Source: an uncultured Pelagibacteraceae bacterium
GTDB taxonomy: Bacteria; Pseudomonadota; Alphaproteobacteria; Pelagibacterales; Pelagibacteraceae
Direction of reading: 5' to 3'
NCBI GenBank assembly: GCA_902529105.1
Contig: CABZUW010000002.1
Location: 1-64,000, forward strand
DNA length: 64,000 nt
Translations under genes and position numbers: made by a program
The notes under the pieces: model-generated
Told to the model about the DNA's origin: nothing
Databases searched by the model: none
Seen by the model: only the letters and a program-made list of their open reading frames with translations
Part shown: piece after piece, positions 52,214 to 62,047 of the stretch
How the letters are laid out: each line of letters begins with the position of its first letter
How positions within the stretch are numbered: the first letter of the stretch is position 1

Positions 52214-53680
52214 CTAGCTCAGTTTTTTTTTTAAAATTTCGTTAACTAACTGGGGGTTTGCCTTTCCATTAGATTGTTTCATAACTTGACCTACAAAAAA
52301 ACCAAATAATTTATCTTTTCCTGATTTATAGGCTCCAACATTTTTAGGATTATCTAAAACAACTTTATCAATTATTTTCTCTAATTCTTTTGGATCACTT
52401 TGTTGTTTTAACCCTTTTTCCTCAACTATTTTTTCTGGATCTTTATTTCCATCAGCCATTATTTCAAAAACATTCTTTGCAATTTTTCCAGAAATAGTTC
52501 CATCTTTTATTAAATTAATCAGTTTTGCTAAATTTTCTGAGGAGATAGGACACTCTGTAATTTCAATACTTTTATCATTTAATAAAGCAAATAGTTCTCC
52601 AGTAATCCAATTTGTTGCAAGTTTTATATCGGATTTTATTGAAACATCCTCGAAATATTTCGATGTCTCTATATCAGATACAAGAATATTGGCTTCATAC
52701 GGAGATAATTTAAATTTTTCAATAAACCTTTTCTTTTTTTCATCAGGTAATTCTGGGATATCTTTTTTAATATCTTCGATAAACTCATCATTTAATTCCA
52801 ATGGTAAAAGATCTGGATCAGGAAAATATCTATAATCATGTGCATCCTCTTTTGTACGCATTGATCTAGTTTCATTTTTTTTAGTATCAAACAACCTTGT
52901 TTCTTGATCTACTGTACCACCTTCCTCTAATACATCAACTTGTCTATTTGCTTCATAATCTATCGCCATCTGCATAAATTTAATAGAGTTTACATTTTTG
53001 ATTTCACACCTTGTCCCAAGTTCTAAAACTCCTTTTTTTCTAACTGATACATTAACATCGGCTCTTAATGATCCTTCCTGCATATTACCATCACAAGTAC
53101 CAAGATATCTCATAATTGATCTCAATTTTTTTATAAAGGCATTAACTTCATCTAAAGATCTTAGGTCTGGTTTGCTTACTATTTCCATCAAAGCTACACC
53201 CGATCTATTTAAGTCAACTAACGTATTTTTAGGATCGATATCATGTATACTTTTGCCTGCATCTTGCTCTAAATGTAGTCTTTCAATACCTATTTTTTTT
53301 TCACCTTCAGGCATATCAAGTGTGATTGAACCCTCGCCCACTATTGGATTTTTATATTGAGAAATTTGATAACCTTGTGGTAAATCTGCATAAAAGTAAT
53401 TTTTTCTATCAAATATAGATCTATTATTAATTCTTGCATTCAATCCAATCCCAGTTTTAATGGCTTGTTTAATACAAAATTCATTTATTACAGGTAACAT
53501 TCCTGGAAATGCAGCATCTACTAGGCTTACCTGAGTATTTGGCTCTGAGCCAAATTTTGTTGGTGAAGCCGAAAATAATTTAGATTCTGATAATACTTGG
53601 GCATGAACTTCTAAACCAATTACTACTTCATATTCATTATTGTCTCTTTTTATTAAATATTCTTTATTATTTTTACTCAT
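52214..53680 (-). CDS. gatB: Aspartyl/glutamyl-tRNA amidotransferase subunit B
   Basis: Binds misacylated tRNA and phosphorylates the amino acid for transamidation. 488 residues: [22 protein letters not shown], the conserved [31 protein letters not shown], and [17 protein letters not shown]; a helical YqeY-like tail. Overlaps gatA by 4 bases. Confidence 0.98.
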   Translation of the reverse strand: MSKNNKEYLIKRDNNEYEVVIGLEVHAQVLSESKLFSASPTKFGSEPNTQVSLVDAAFPGMLPVINEFCIKQAIKTGIGLNARINNRSIFDRKNYFYADLPQGYQISQYKNPIVGEGSITLDMPEGEKKIGIERLHLEQDAGKSIHDIDPKNTLVDLNRSGVALMEIVSKPDLRSLDEVNAFIKKLRSIMRYLGTCDGNMQEGSLRADVNVSVRKKGVLELGTRCEIKNVNSIKFMQMAIDYEANRQVDVLEEGGTVDQETRLFDTKKNETRSMRTKEDAHDYRYFPDPDLLPLELNDEFIEDIKKDIPELPDEKKKRFIEKFKLSPYEANILVSDIETSKYFEDVSIKSDIKLATNWITGELFALLNDKSIEITECPISSENLAKLINLIKDGTISGKIAKNVFEIMADGNKDPEKIVEEKGLKQQSDPKELEKIIDKVVLDNPKNVGAYKSGKDKLFGFFVGQVMKQSNGKANPQLVNEILKKKLS

Positions 53681-55134
53681 TTAATCCACCAATCATTGAT
53701 ATTATTTTTATATCCAATATTTTTTTCAATTGAATAAGCAATGTTTAAAATAGTTTGCTCATCAAATGCTTTACCAATAACTTGAAGTCCTAAAGGAAAA
53801 CCATTTTTATCATGGCCAGCCGGAAGTGAGATTGCAGGAAGACCAGCTAAATTTATAGGAACTGTAAAAATATCGTTTAAATACATTGAAACTGGATCGT
53901 TTAATTTTTCCCCAATTTTAAATGCCGAGCTAGGTGTTGATGGAGTTAATATAGCGTCTACTTTTTTATAAGCTTCATCGAAATCATTTTTAATTAATCT
54001 TCTCACCTTTTGAGCTTTAAGATAATAAGCATCGTAATAACCAGAAGATAATACGTAAGTACCAATCATAATTCTTCTTTTTACCTCGTCACCAAACCCC
54101 TCAGATCTAGTTTTTTCATACATATCAATTAAATTTTCACCTTTAGATCTAAAACCATATTTTACTCCATCATATCTGGCTAAATTTGACGAAGCCTCTG
54201 CGGGTGCAACAATATAATAAGCTGGTAGAGCATAATTCGTATTAGGCAATGATATATCAATAACATCACCACCATTATCCTTAATGATTTTTATCCCATT
54301 TTCCCAAAGTTTTTCTATTTCTTTAGGCATTCCATCTACTCTATACTCTTTTGGTATTCCAATTTTTTTACCTTTTATATTATCGCTCAAATCGTTTAGG
54401 TAATTACCCCTAACAAAATCTACAGAGGTGGAGTCTTTTACATCATAAGAACTCATTACTTCTAAAAGTAAGGCACAATCTTTAACATCATGAGTCATCG
54501 GACCAGCTTGATCAAGTGATGAGGCGAAAGCAACTATTCCGTATCTTGAACAACTTCCATAAGTTGGTTTTAAACCTACAGTGCCAGTAAAAGATGCAGG
54601 TTGCCTAATAGAACCACCCGTATCAGTTCCAATTGTAGCAGGAGTTAATTTAGCTGCGAGTGCAGATGATGATCCTCCGGATGACCCTCCAGGAACTAAA
54701 TTTTCTGATATAGGGTTTTGAACATTTCCATAATAGCTTGTTTCGTTTGAAGAACCCATTGCAAATTCATCACAATTTAATTTTCCAATTATTATACCCC
54801 CGTGCTCCAAAATATTTTGTGTTACCGTAGATTCGTATGTTGGTATAAAATTTTCTAAAATTTTACTTCCGGCAGTGGTTCTTAAATTTTTTGTACAAAA
54901 AAGGTCTTTAACAGCCATTGGAATACCAGGTATTTTTTTATTAAGATTAGGTTTTGAGTCAAACTCTTTTGCACGATTTATAGCATCATCAAAATTATCA
55001 GAAATATATGAATTTAATTTAGTAGATTTTTTAGATCTATTTATAAAAGCCTCTGTTATTTCTTTTGAAGATAATTCTTTTTTTTTTACTTTATCTACTA
55101 AATCACACAATTTAAAATTTGTTATTTCTGACAT
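53677..55134 (-). CDS. gatA: Aspartyl/glutamyl-tRNA amidotransferase subunit A
   Basis: The glutaminase part. 485 residues with amidase signature: catalytic Lys in [11 protein letters not shown], and the serines in [36 protein letters not shown]. Overlaps gatC by one base. The usual gatCAB order. Confidence 0.98.
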   Translation of the reverse strand: MSEITNFKLCDLVDKVKKKELSSKEITEAFINRSKKSTKLNSYISDNFDDAINRAKEFDSKPNLNKKIPGIPMAVKDLFCTKNLRTTAGSKILENFIPTYESTVTQNILEHGGIIIGKLNCDEFAMGSSNETSYYGNVQNPISENLVPGGSSGGSSSALAAKLTPATIGTDTGGSIRQPASFTGTVGLKPTYGSCSRYGIVAFASSLDQAGPMTHDVKDCALLLEVMSSYDVKDSTSVDFVRGNYLNDLSDNIKGKKIGIPKEYRVDGMPKEIEKLWENGIKIIKDNGGDVIDISLPNTNYALPAYYIVAPAEASSNLARYDGVKYGFRSKGENLIDMYEKTRSEGFGDEVKRRIMIGTYVLSSGYYDAYYLKAQKVRRLIKNDFDEAYKKVDAILTPSTPSSAFKIGEKLNDPVSMYLNDIFTVPINLAGLPAISLPAGHDKNGFPLGLQVIGKAFDEQTILNIAYSIEKNIGYKNNINDWWIK

Positions 55135-55421
55135 TATTCAACCACCTTAGGTACTACAAAAAAATCTTTATTTTTATCAGGTGAGTTTTTAAGAATATCT
55201 TCTCTAATATTTTTAGATTCAATTTTATCTTTTCTTAATTTTAAAGTCGTTTCAGCTATTGACGTTAATGGTTCAGTTTTGTTTGTATCTAACTCATTTA
55301 ATTTTTCTATAAATTCAAATATTGAGTTAAGATCATCACTTAGTTTTTTTGCTTTTTCCTCCTCTATGGAGATTCTTGATAATTTTGAAATGTGCTTTAC
55401 TGTTTTAAGATCTATAGTCAT
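55134..55421 (-). CDS. gatC: Aspartyl/glutamyl-tRNA amidotransferase subunit C
   Basis: A 95-residue bridging subunit: VKHISKLSRISIEEEKAKKLSDDLNSIFEFIEKLNELDT and the end FFVVPKVVE. Divergent from ruvX with 45 bases between starts. First gene of gatCAB. Confidence 0.96.
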   Translation of the reverse strand: MTIDLKTVKHISKLSRISIEEEKAKKLSDDLNSIFEFIEKLNELDTNKTEPLTSIAETTLKLRKDKIESKNIREDILKNSPDKNKDFFVVPKVVE

Positions 55422-55466
55422 ATGATAAGAATATTAAAAACTATCATTTAATCTAAAAAATACAAT

Positions 55467-55922
55467 ATGGTCACTTTGGATGAACTTAAAGACAAATTAG
55501 CAGATAAGACTAGATTAATAGGATTAGATTTAGGATCTAAACGTATTGGTGTTGCAATTTGTGATGATGAAAGAAAAATTGCTACTCCATTTAAAACAAT
55601 TGAGTATAGAAATATGGATTATTTGTTAAGTCAATTAAAAGTTATTATTAAAGAAAATGATATATTCGCGATTATAGTTGGGAATCCAATAAACATGGAT
55701 GGTTCATTTGGAAAAAGTGCACAATCTATCAATGATAAGGCCAAAATTATTGGTAGAGAGCTTAATGTAATGATTGCTATGTGGGATGAGAGGCTATCAA
55801 CCTCAGGTGCTTTTAATATATCGAGTAATTTGGACATTAAGTTTCCACTTAGAAAAAAAAATATAGATGAAAAAGCAGCTGCATTTATACTTCAAGGAGC
55901 TATCGATTTCCTAAATAATTAA
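55467..55922 (+). CDS. ruvX: Putative pre-16S rRNA nuclease / Holliday junction resolvase-like YqgF
   Basis: A 151-residue RNase-H-fold protein: RLIGLDLGSKRIGVAICDD (first acid), IIVGNPINMDGSFGKSAQSI, and MWDERLSTSGA with the later acid. In many alphaproteobacteria it lies, as here, between gatC and pyrB. Role in 16S 5'-end processing is known in E. coli. Confidence 0.94.
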   Translation: MVTLDELKDKLADKTRLIGLDLGSKRIGVAICDDERKIATPFKTIEYRNMDYLLSQLKVIIKENDIFAIIVGNPINMDGSFGKSAQSINDKAKIIGRELNVMIAMWDERLSTSGAFNISSNLDIKFPLRKKNIDEKAAAFILQGAIDFLNN

Positions 55923-55964
55923 CTCTTGCACTTAATTCATATTAAAGCTATAGAGTTTGTTTTA

Positions 55965-56903
55965 ATGGCAACTTCAAAAAAAGCTGTTAAAATTTCTCAA
56001 AAACATTTATTAGGAATCCAAGACTTATCGATAAATGATATTAATGTAATATTAGAAGAATCGAAGACATTTATAACTCTTAACAAAAGTAAAAATAAAA
56101 AAATTGATATTTTGAGAGGAAAGACCCAGATTAATTTGTTTTTTGAACCTTCTACAAGAACACAAAGCTCTTTTGAATTAGCAGGTAAAAGACTAGGTGC
56201 AGATGTGATGTCAATGAATATCACAAACTCTGCAATTAAAAAAGGTGAAACACTTATAGATACAGCAATGACACTTAATGCAATGCATCCTGACATAATT
56301 GTAATTAGACATCAAGATTCTGGTGCATGTAATTTATTATCACAAAAAGTAAATTGTGCTGTTTTAAATGCGGGAGATGGACGTAGAGAACACCCTACTC
56401 AAGCACTTTTAGATGCCTTGACTATAATAGACAGAAAGAAAAAAATTCAAGGTTTAAGAATTGCAATTTGTGGTGACATTCTTCATTCTAGGGTAGCTAG
56501 GTCTAATATATATTTACTTAACATGTTAGGTGCAGAGGTAAATATTGTAGCTCCTTCAAATTTGATGCCTAAAGATATAGATAAACTAGGAGTAAATAAA
56601 TTTACTGATATGAAAAAAGGTGTAAAGGATTGTGATATAGTAATGATGCTTAGATTGCAAAATGAGAGAATGACAAGTTCATTTTTATCTTCCAATAGAG
56701 AATATTATGAATACTACGGTCTAACACCAGATAAATTAAGTTTTGCTAAAGAGGATGCTTTAATAATGCATCCAGGACCTATGAATAGAGGAATAGAAAT
56801 TGATACTAAATTAGCGGATGATATCAATAAAAGTGTAATCAAAGAACAAGTAGAACTCGGAGTTGCTGTTAGGATGGCATGTTTAAAACTTTTTTGTGAA
56901 TAA
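55965..56903 (+). CDS. pyrB: Aspartate carbamoyltransferase catalytic subunit
   Basis: Second step of pyrimidine synthesis. About 312 residues from the ATG at 55965; a TTG-initiated extension from 55926 is unlikely. Motifs: [86 protein letters not shown]. Overlaps pyrC by one base. Confidence 0.97.
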   Translation: MATSKKAVKISQKHLLGIQDLSINDINVILEESKTFITLNKSKNKKIDILRGKTQINLFFEPSTRTQSSFELAGKRLGADVMSMNITNSAIKKGETLIDTAMTLNAMHPDIIVIRHQDSGACNLLSQKVNCAVLNAGDGRREHPTQALLDALTIIDRKKKIQGLRIAICGDILHSRVARSNIYLLNMLGAEVNIVAPSNLMPKDIDKLGVNKFTDMKKGVKDCDIVMMLRLQNERMTSSFLSSNREYYEYYGLTPDKLSFAKEDALIMHPGPMNRGIEIDTKLADDINKSVIKEQVELGVAVRMACLKLFCE

Positions 56904-58192
56904 TGAAAAAAAAATACTTTTTAAATGCTCATATAATTGACCCTAAAAATTCTATTGATGAATTGGGCGGATTAATAATTAATGAAAATGGCAAAATTGA
57001 AGCTGTTGGTAAAAAAGTAAATAAGAATAATATTCCCTCAAGAGAAAAGTTTATAGATTTATCAGGTAAACATATTTTTCCTGGCTTGGTGGACATGAGA
57101 GTATTTGTTGGAGAACCAGGCCTTGAGTACAAAGAAAATTTTAGAACATTAAGTAACGCAGCATTATCTGGCGGTGTCACATCTGCTATTACAATGCCAA
57201 ATACACAGCCAGTTATAGATAATGTTTCGATAGTAGACTTTCTAAAAAGAAGAGGAAGAGATAAAGCAAAAATTAATATTTATCCTACGGCTACTCTAAC
57301 AAAAAACCTTGAAGGGAAAAATATGACTGAGTTTGGGCTTTTACAAGGTAAAGGCATTGTTGGTTTTACTGATGGTGTAAAAACAATCCAAAATTCTAGG
57401 CTAATGTCTCGAATAATGCGCTCGGCATATGATTTGGGTTCGTTAATAATCCAACACGCTGAAGATTATCATTTAGCAGAGAGCGGGACTGTCAATGACG
57501 GAATAATCGCCACAAAGCTGGGCTTACAAGGTATAACAGACTTAGCGGAAAAAGTCATAATTGAAAGAGATTTATCCTTGTTGGAGGATTTTAATTGTAG
57601 ATATCATATAGCGCAAATATCATCATCCAAATCAGTAGAGGTAATAAAGCACAAAAAAAATGATGTAGATTTTTCAACTGGTGTATCAATAAATAATCTT
57701 TCACTAAATGAAAATGATATTGGAGATTTTAGGACTTTTTTAAAATTATCTCCTCCATTAAGAACTGAAGAAGACAGATTATCTTTAATAGAAGCAATTA
57801 ATAAAAATTTAATAGACGTAATTGTCTCAGATCATAAACCTGAAGATGAAGAGTCCAAAAGACTAACCTTTACGCAGGCAGCAACTGGCGCAAGTGGAAT
57901 AGAAACTTTATTACCGTTATCTTTAGAGCTATTTCATAATGGTTCTGTAAAACTTTATAGAATTATTGAATTACTAACTAGTAATCCTGCAAAAATTTTA
58001 AAGATAAATAAAGGAAATCTGTCAATTGGAAATAATGCAGATTTTTGTATTGTAGATTTGAATAAACCTTGGATTGTAAAAAAGGAAAAAATGATTTCTA
58101 AATCTAAAAATACTTGTATAGAAAACAAAAAACTTCAAGGAAAGGTTATGTGCACTTATATTAATGGAAATGAATTATTTAATTTAAAATGA
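56903..58192 (+). CDS. pyrC: Dihydroorotase (class I, long form)
   Basis: 429 residues. Contains HIFPGLVDMRVFVGEPGLEYKENFRT in place of the metal motif DxHxH, showing Met-Arg-Val where His is expected. Later HYHIA-type RYHIAQISSSKSVEVI, VIVSDHKPEDEESKRL and GASGIETLLPLSLEL. The first metal motif DxHxR has been lost (DMRVF), which is the mark of pyrC' (PyrX)-like paralogues, although the last acid in SDHKPED remains. Sits in the usual ruvX-pyrB-pyrC-plsY order. Overlaps plsY by 4 bases. Confidence 0.88.
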   Translation: MKKKYFLNAHIIDPKNSIDELGGLIINENGKIEAVGKKVNKNNIPSREKFIDLSGKHIFPGLVDMRVFVGEPGLEYKENFRTLSNAALSGGVTSAITMPNTQPVIDNVSIVDFLKRRGRDKAKINIYPTATLTKNLEGKNMTEFGLLQGKGIVGFTDGVKTIQNSRLMSRIMRSAYDLGSLIIQHAEDYHLAESGTVNDGIIATKLGLQGITDLAEKVIIERDLSLLEDFNCRYHIAQISSSKSVEVIKHKKNDVDFSTGVSINNLSLNENDIGDFRTFLKLSPPLRTEEDRLSLIEAINKNLIDVIVSDHKPEDEESKRLTFTQAATGASGIETLLPLSLELFHNGSVKLYRIIELLTSNPAKILKINKGNLSIGNNADFCIVDLNKPWIVKKEKMISKSKNTCIENKKLQGKVMCTYINGNELFNLK

Positions 58193-58788
58193 ATTTCTCG
58201 AACGACTTCAGTGAAATATTTGTAATTATAGCAATCTCGTATGCTTTTGGATCTATACCATTTGGATATTTAATTACTAAATTTTTTTTAAAAAAAGATA
58301 TTAGAAAAATCGGATCAGGTAATATTGGGGCAACCAATGTTTTAAGGACAGGAAATAAAATTATAGGATATTCAACTTTATTACTTGATATTTTTAAAGC
58401 AATTTTACCTTTAATAATTATAAAAATTTATATGAATGAATACTTATTTATAGCATCACTAAGTGTTTTTTTGGGGCATGTTTTTCCTATATGGTTAAAA
58501 TTCAAAGGTGGAAAGGGTGTCGCAACATATGTAGGTATACTATGTTGTATAAATTTATATTTGGGTATTGGATTTGGTTTTTTTTGGATAATTACTTTAA
58601 TAATTTTTAAATATTCTTCTCTTTCTTCATTGGTAGCTTCACTATCAATTCCATTTATTGATTATTTTATTTTAAAAAATGAATTAATTTCTTTTTATAT
58701 AATTATGTTTGTATTAATATTTTACACACATCGAGAAAACATAAAAAGACTTGTAAATAAAGAGGAAACTAAAACAAAAATTTATTAA
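58189..58788 (+). CDS. plsY: Glycerol-3-phosphate acyltransferase PlsY
   Basis: Acylates glycerol-3-phosphate using PlsX-derived acyl-phosphate. 199 residues, about five helices: YAFGSIPFGYLITKFF, IGSGNIGATNVLRTGNK, VFLGHVFPIWLKFKGGKGVATYVG. All three PlsY motifs are present. topA follows after 39 bases where dprA is usual. Confidence 0.96.
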   Translation: MNFSNDFSEIFVIIAISYAFGSIPFGYLITKFFLKKDIRKIGSGNIGATNVLRTGNKIIGYSTLLLDIFKAILPLIIIKIYMNEYLFIASLSVFLGHVFPIWLKFKGGKGVATYVGILCCINLYLGIGFGFFWIITLIIFKYSSLSSLVASLSIPFIDYFILKNELISFYIIMFVLIFYTHRENIKRLVNKEETKTKIY

Positions 58789-58827
58789 TTTGACTATTCA
58801 TATATATTTTGTGTAGGTTATTTTTTA

Positions 58828-61383
58828 ATGAATCTTGTAATTGTTGAAAGTCCAGCTAAAGCAAAAACTATTAACAAATATTTAGGAGATAAATATACTG
58901 TTTTAGCGAGCTATGGGCATATAAGAGACCTCCCATCCAAAAATGGATCTGTGGACCCAAAAGATAAATTTAAAATGATATGGGAGGTTGATAGTTTTTC
59001 AAAAAAATATCTTAAAGAAATAACTGATGTTGCAAAAAAATCTACTAAAATTATTTTAGCAACAGACCCTGACAGAGAGGGTGAAGCTATAGCGTGGCAT
59101 GTAAAAGAATATCTTGATGAGAAAAAAGTCTTAAAAGATAAAAAAATTGAAAGAGTAGTATTTAATGAAATTACAAAAAAAGCTGTAACAAATGGTATAG
59201 AAAATCCTAGAAATATAGAGTCTAACCTTGTCGATGCTTATATGGCAAGAAGGGCTTTAGATTACTTAGTAGGTTTTAATATATCACCAATACTTTGGAC
59301 AAAATTACCTGGTTCAAAATCTGCTGGACGTGTTCAATCGGTTGCTTTGAGATTATTAACTGAACGAGAACATCAAATTGAACAATTTATTCCAAAAGAA
59401 TTTTGGACACTTCAGATTGATTTTAAAACAGTTAAGGGAGATATTTTAAACTCAAATGTCATTAAGATTAATAATAATAAAATTGATAAATTTTATTTTA
59501 AAAACAAAAACGAAATAAATAGAGCAATAGATGAAATAAAAACAAAAAAATATGAAATAACAGACATTGACTCCAAAATTTACACAAGAAATCCTATGGG
59601 ACCTTTTACAACATCAATGTTACAACAAACAGCATCTAGCAAACTTGGTTTTGGAGCATCCAGAACTATGCAAATAGCCCAGAGATTGTATCAGGGTATT
59701 GATATAGATGGGGATACAGTGGGATTAATAACTTACATGAGAACAGATGGTACCAATATTTCAAAAGATGCTATTGGCAATTTTAGAGAATATATAAAAA
59801 AAAATTATGGTAATGATTACTTGCCTCTTACACCTAACAATTATTCTGGTAAAAAAGCAAAAAATGCTCAAGAGGCACATGAGGCCATTAGGCCAACCGA
59901 TATAAATAGAACACCTGATAAAATGAAAAAGTCTTTAAGCACAGATCAGATTAAATTATATGAATTAATATGGTCTAGAGCTTTATCATCTCAAATGGAA
60001 GCAGCCAAATTTGATAGAAAAACAATAACAATTTCATCCCAAGATAAACTTAATGAATTTAGATGTTCTGGATCTATTATTAAATTTGATGGATATTTAA
60101 AGCTTACAAAAATTGATAATGACGAAGAGGAAAAAATTCTACCTAATGCTAAAAAAGGTTTGGTTGAGGCTTCTAATTTTATTGATGAACAACATTTTAC
60201 TCAGCCACCCCCAAGATATTCAGAGGCAAGCTTAGTTAAAAAACTTGAAGAACTTGGTATTGGTAGACCATCGACTTATGCAAGTATTATTTCTGTTATC
60301 TCAAACAGAGGTTATGCTGATATAATTAATAAAAGATTTTTTCCCACTGACAGAGGTAAATTATTATCTGCTTTTTTAGAAAAGTTGTTTTCAAAATATG
60401 TTGATTATGGTTTTACAGCTGGTTTAGAAGAGCAGCTAGATGACATTACTTCAGGTAAAGAAGAGTGGATTAAGGTTCTTGACAATTTTTGGAGAGATTT
60501 CAATACTAACGTCTTAAATGTTAAGGAAAAAAGAACTAGAGAAGTACTTGATCTTCTTAATGAAAGTTTAGGCGCACTAATATTCGAGTCAGATGAAAAT
60601 GGATCTATTAATAGAAAATGTAAACTGTGTGAAACAGGTGAATTAAGCTTAAAAAATAGCTTTAGAGGTGGTGCATTTATTGGTTGTTCTAACTATCCAG
60701 AGTGTAAATTTACTAGACCTTTATCGAAATCAAAGGCAAATGAACAAATAACCTTAGCAGAACCAAAGCTGATTGGGAAAAATAATAATGGAAAAGATAT
60801 TTATCTTAAAAACGGTAGGTTTGGCCCCTATCTCCAATATGAGCAACTCGAAGAAGAAATCGAAAATAAAAAAAAAACAAAAAGGAGAAAGAAAAGTGAA
60901 GGTGATAATTTTAAAAATGTTTCAATTCCCAAAGGAATTGAAATAAATAATATTGATTTAGACAAAGCATTATTTTTATGTTCTCTACCAAAAATATTAG
61001 GTCAACACCCTGAAAATGGTAAAGATATCACCGTCAATTCCGGTAGATTCGGTCCATATTTAAAGTGCGAGAATAAATCTGCTAGGTTAGAAAACGTAGA
61101 GGAACTTTTTACAATTGGATTAAATAGAGCTGTATCACTTATTGCAGAAGCAAAACCTGGAAGAATTTCATCATCTTTAATAAAGGATATAGGTGAACAC
61201 CCTGAAGATAAAAAACCAGTGCGTGTAATGAAAGGTCAATATGGACCGTATATCAAATATAAATCGTTGAATGCAACAATACCAGAAGAAAAAGATCCTA
61301 CTGAATTAACTATGGAAGAAGCACTAATTCTGATAGAAAAAAGAAGAGAGTACGACAGAAATAAAAAAAAAGGTAAAAAATGA
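58828..61383 (+). CDS. topA: DNA topoisomerase I
   Basis: Relaxes negative supercoils. 851 residues: Toprim domain (MNLVIVESPAKAKTINKYLG, ATDPDREGEAIAWHV), active-site Tyr in GLITYMRTDGTNIS, a zinc finger CKLC...GCSNYPECKF, then three C-terminal repeats each containing a GRFGPYL or GQYGPYI motif. The third ends MEEALILIEKRREYDRNKKK. Overlaps the small exported protein gene by 4 bases. Confidence 0.97.
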   Translation: MNLVIVESPAKAKTINKYLGDKYTVLASYGHIRDLPSKNGSVDPKDKFKMIWEVDSFSKKYLKEITDVAKKSTKIILATDPDREGEAIAWHVKEYLDEKKVLKDKKIERVVFNEITKKAVTNGIENPRNIESNLVDAYMARRALDYLVGFNISPILWTKLPGSKSAGRVQSVALRLLTEREHQIEQFIPKEFWTLQIDFKTVKGDILNSNVIKINNNKIDKFYFKNKNEINRAIDEIKTKKYEITDIDSKIYTRNPMGPFTTSMLQQTASSKLGFGASRTMQIAQRLYQGIDIDGDTVGLITYMRTDGTNISKDAIGNFREYIKKNYGNDYLPLTPNNYSGKKAKNAQEAHEAIRPTDINRTPDKMKKSLSTDQIKLYELIWSRALSSQMEAAKFDRKTITISSQDKLNEFRCSGSIIKFDGYLKLTKIDNDEEEKILPNAKKGLVEASNFIDEQHFTQPPPRYSEASLVKKLEELGIGRPSTYASIISVISNRGYADIINKRFFPTDRGKLLSAFLEKLFSKYVDYGFTAGLEEQLDDITSGKEEWIKVLDNFWRDFNTNVLNVKEKRTREVLDLLNESLGALIFESDENGSINRKCKLCETGELSLKNSFRGGAFIGCSNYPECKFTRPLSKSKANEQITLAEPKLIGKNNNGKDIYLKNGRFGPYLQYEQLEEEIENKKKTKRRKKSEGDNFKNVSIPKGIEINNIDLDKALFLCSLPKILGQHPENGKDITVNSGRFGPYLKCENKSARLENVEELFTIGLNRAVSLIAEAKPGRISSSLIKDIGEHPEDKKPVRVMKGQYGPYIKYKSLNATIPEEKDPTELTMEEALILIEKRREYDRNKKKGKK

Positions 61384-61595
61384 AAAAACTAATATTAATT
61401 GTTATTTTTTCTTTATCATTTCAAACAAATCTTTATAGCGGTACAGATTGCTCTGATTTAAAAAAATTTTCTAAAGAATATTTATCATGTTTAGCAAATA
61501 AAGCTAAAGATAAATCTAATTTTGTATTAGACACTTCTAACATCAAAGAAAAGAAAACAATCTCAGAATGGTTTAAAAAAAAAGATGATTTTTGA
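61380..61595 (+). CDS. Small exported protein, 71 residues
   Basis: MKKLILIVIFSLSFQTNLYSGTDC begins with a clear signal peptide, with cleavage near LYSG. The mature part is about 50 residues with two cysteines (CSDLKK...YLSCLANK), possibly a disulfide. It overlaps topA by 4 bases and the RidA gene by 11, so it is translated within that unit. I do not recognise a family; function unknown. Confidence 0.65.
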   Translation: MKKLILIVIFSLSFQTNLYSGTDCSDLKKFSKEYLSCLANKAKDKSNFVLDTSNIKEKKTISEWFKKKDDF

Positions 61596-62046
61596 AGATA
61601 ATATAAAAAAAAATAATATTAAACTCCCAACAGCAGCCGATCCTGTTGGTTCATATGCAGCAAGTAAACAAGTTGGTAAGCTACTTTTTATATCTGGTCA
61701 AATTTCTATTGGTCAAGATGGAAAATTGATAAAAGGGAAAATTGGTAAAGATTTAACGACCGAGGATGGTTATAATGCTGCAGTTAGATGTGCGTTAAGT
61801 ATAGTTTCGCAAGCAAAAAAATATCTTGGGAATGACATTTCTAAAATTAAATCATGCATTAAACTTACTGGTTATGTGAATTCAACGGATGATTTTATAG
61901 AACAACCTAAAGTAATAAATGGTGCATCTGATACAATAGTAAAAATTTTTGGTGATATAGGAATTCATGCTAGAGCAGCTGTAAGTACAAATAGTTTACC
62001 TTTAGGAGTTGCAGTTGAGGTTGATGCTATTTTTGAAGTAAATTAA
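61585..62046 (+). CDS. RidA-family protein
   Basis: A 153-residue YjgF/YER057c/UK114 fold protein: LPTAADPVGSYAASKQVGKLLFISGQIS, NAAVRCALSIVSQAKKYLG and IGIHARAAVSTNSLPLGVAVEVDAIFEV. The Arg in HARAAVS is where RidA has its catalytic arginine, suggesting imine or enamine deaminase activity. Longer subgroup than E. coli RidA (about 128). Convergent with ugd. Confidence 0.9.
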   Translation: MIFEDNIKKNNIKLPTAADPVGSYAASKQVGKLLFISGQISIGQDGKLIKGKIGKDLTTEDGYNAAVRCALSIVSQAKKYLGNDISKIKSCIKLTGYVNSTDDFIEQPKVINGASDTIVKIFGDIGIHARAAVSTNSLPLGVAVEVDAIFEVN

Positions 62047-62047
62047 T

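Noticed and set aside
52998-53360. 120-residue plus-strand frame
   Set aside because: It is the antisense shadow of gatB.
55926-55964. TTG-initiated extension of pyrB
   Set aside because: The ATG at 55965 gives the normal PyrB length; the extension has no family similarity.
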